Of a stretch of 51,336 nucleotides of DNA, positions 51,266 through 51,336 are shown in pieces. The position numbers and the translations under genes are program-made. Source of the DNA: RGIG3077 sp045541475 (lineage in GTDB: Bacteria > Bacillota > Clostridia > Oscillospirales > Ruminococcaceae); NCBI GenBank assembly GCA_045541475.1, contig JAZQJI010000039.1, forward strand, positions 1 through 51,336, in the 5' to 3' direction. The notes below the pieces were generated by a model, which was not told the DNA's origin, did not search any database, and saw nothing but the letters and a program-made list of their open reading frames with translations. Each line of letters begins with the position of its first letter. Within the stretch, counting starts at the first letter, position 1.

Positions 51266-51336
51266 CTATTTCTTGTGCAATTTTCTCGTTTCTTCGTCTA
51301 TGTCTTGTATCTTCATAACTAATTGTGCTATTACTT
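51266..51336 (-). CDS. possible C-terminus of a gene entering from the right edge
   Basis: Minus-strand frame ending at TAG (51266-51268) with the last 22 residues VIAQLVMKIQDIDEETRKLHKK (ends at a charged helix; read as two parts VIAQLVMKIQDI and DEETRKLHKK). A second open frame ends at 51213. Which is real cannot be decided from so little sequence; the terminator at 51164-51204 supports some gene ending here. Confidence 0.3.
   Translation of the reverse strand, partial: VIAQLVMKIQDIDEETRKLHKK

Noticed and set aside
1..51336. CRISPR array, insertion sequence, prophage or restriction/defence genes
   Set aside because: No regularly spaced repeats, transposase, integrase or defence-type protein was found; repeats seen are operators, hairpins and the tRNA-Leu fragment.

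Overview
The window is about 51 kb of a low-to-moderate GC Gram-positive chromosome, most likely class Clostridia near the Oscillospiraceae/Ruminococcaceae. The support is the classical gene orders (rimP-nusA-rnpM-ylxQ-infB-rbfA-nrnA-truB-ribF; SRP RNA-dnaX-ybaB-recR; atpIBEFHAGDC; rpsF-ssb-rpsR), strong AGGAGG-type ribosome sites, sigma-A promoters spelled TTGACA-N17-TATAAT, rubrerythrin/PerR and Rex (an anaerobic lifestyle), a FeoB-associated Cys-rich protein, and no respiratory chain genes. The placement is inferred from gene content. Nearly all genes lie on the minus strand; only a membrane protein (39.2-41.5 kb), rpsF-ssb-rpsR, a small XRE regulator and the tRNAs are on the plus strand. 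I saw no insertion sequence, prophage or CRISPR array.

Layout. 1-4.8 kb: operon acn-icd-rex-ddh (aconitase, NADP-isocitrate dehydrogenase, redox sensor Rex, meso-diaminopimelate dehydrogenase cut by the window edge), read from one promoter whose -35 is overlapped by a near-perfect Rex operator. 4.8-5.8 kb: a radical SAM protein and a small unknown protein. 5.9-10.8 kb: a Gld-type ABC system (ATPase, permease, GldG-like protein, DUF4340 protein). 10.9-18.9 kb: the nusA-infB translation/transcription operon, with a perfect 13-bp leader hairpin. 19.0-21.8 kb: recR, ybaB, dnaX and a short-type SRP RNA with its own promoter. 21.9-28.7 kb: complete F1Fo ATP synthase operon, whose c subunit carries a two-carboxylate sodium-type motif and whose epsilon subunit is short. 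28.7-29.9 kb: PerR-like regulator and rubrerythrin.

29.9-34.8 kb: a GntR/YtrA-type regulator, ABC ATPase and two paralogous permeases. 34.8-37.6 kb: feoA, feoB and a Cys-rich partner, with three copies of a GTTAG-N6-CTAAC element, one just after a perfect promoter. 37.7-39.1 kb: ArsR/CadC-like sensor and a CDF exporter ending in eight histidines, with two operator-like inverted repeats. 39.2-41.5 kb: a large GT-C-like membrane protein of unknown function. 41.6-46.2 kb: operon for a transglutaminase-like protein, a DUF4358 lipoprotein, an MBOAT acyltransferase and a DHHW protein, probably surface glycan acylation. 46.3-47.6 kb: rpsF-ssb-rpsR. 47.6-48.5 kb: a small islet of two Cys-rich proteins facing an XRE regulator across a large palindromic operator. 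48.5-50.3 kb: ABC exporter. 50.4-51.3 kb: tRNA-Leu and tRNA-Ala, preceded by a duplicated tRNA-Leu 5' fragment with a structured 156-bp insert.

The strongest theme is metal and redox control: Rex, PerR, an ArsR/CadC sensor, and an iron-type operator in front of feoA and feoB, each site placed in or next to a good promoter. No wholly new system is evident. The least explained items are the XRE/Cys-rich islet, the tRNA-Leu-linked insert and the 781-residue membrane protein.
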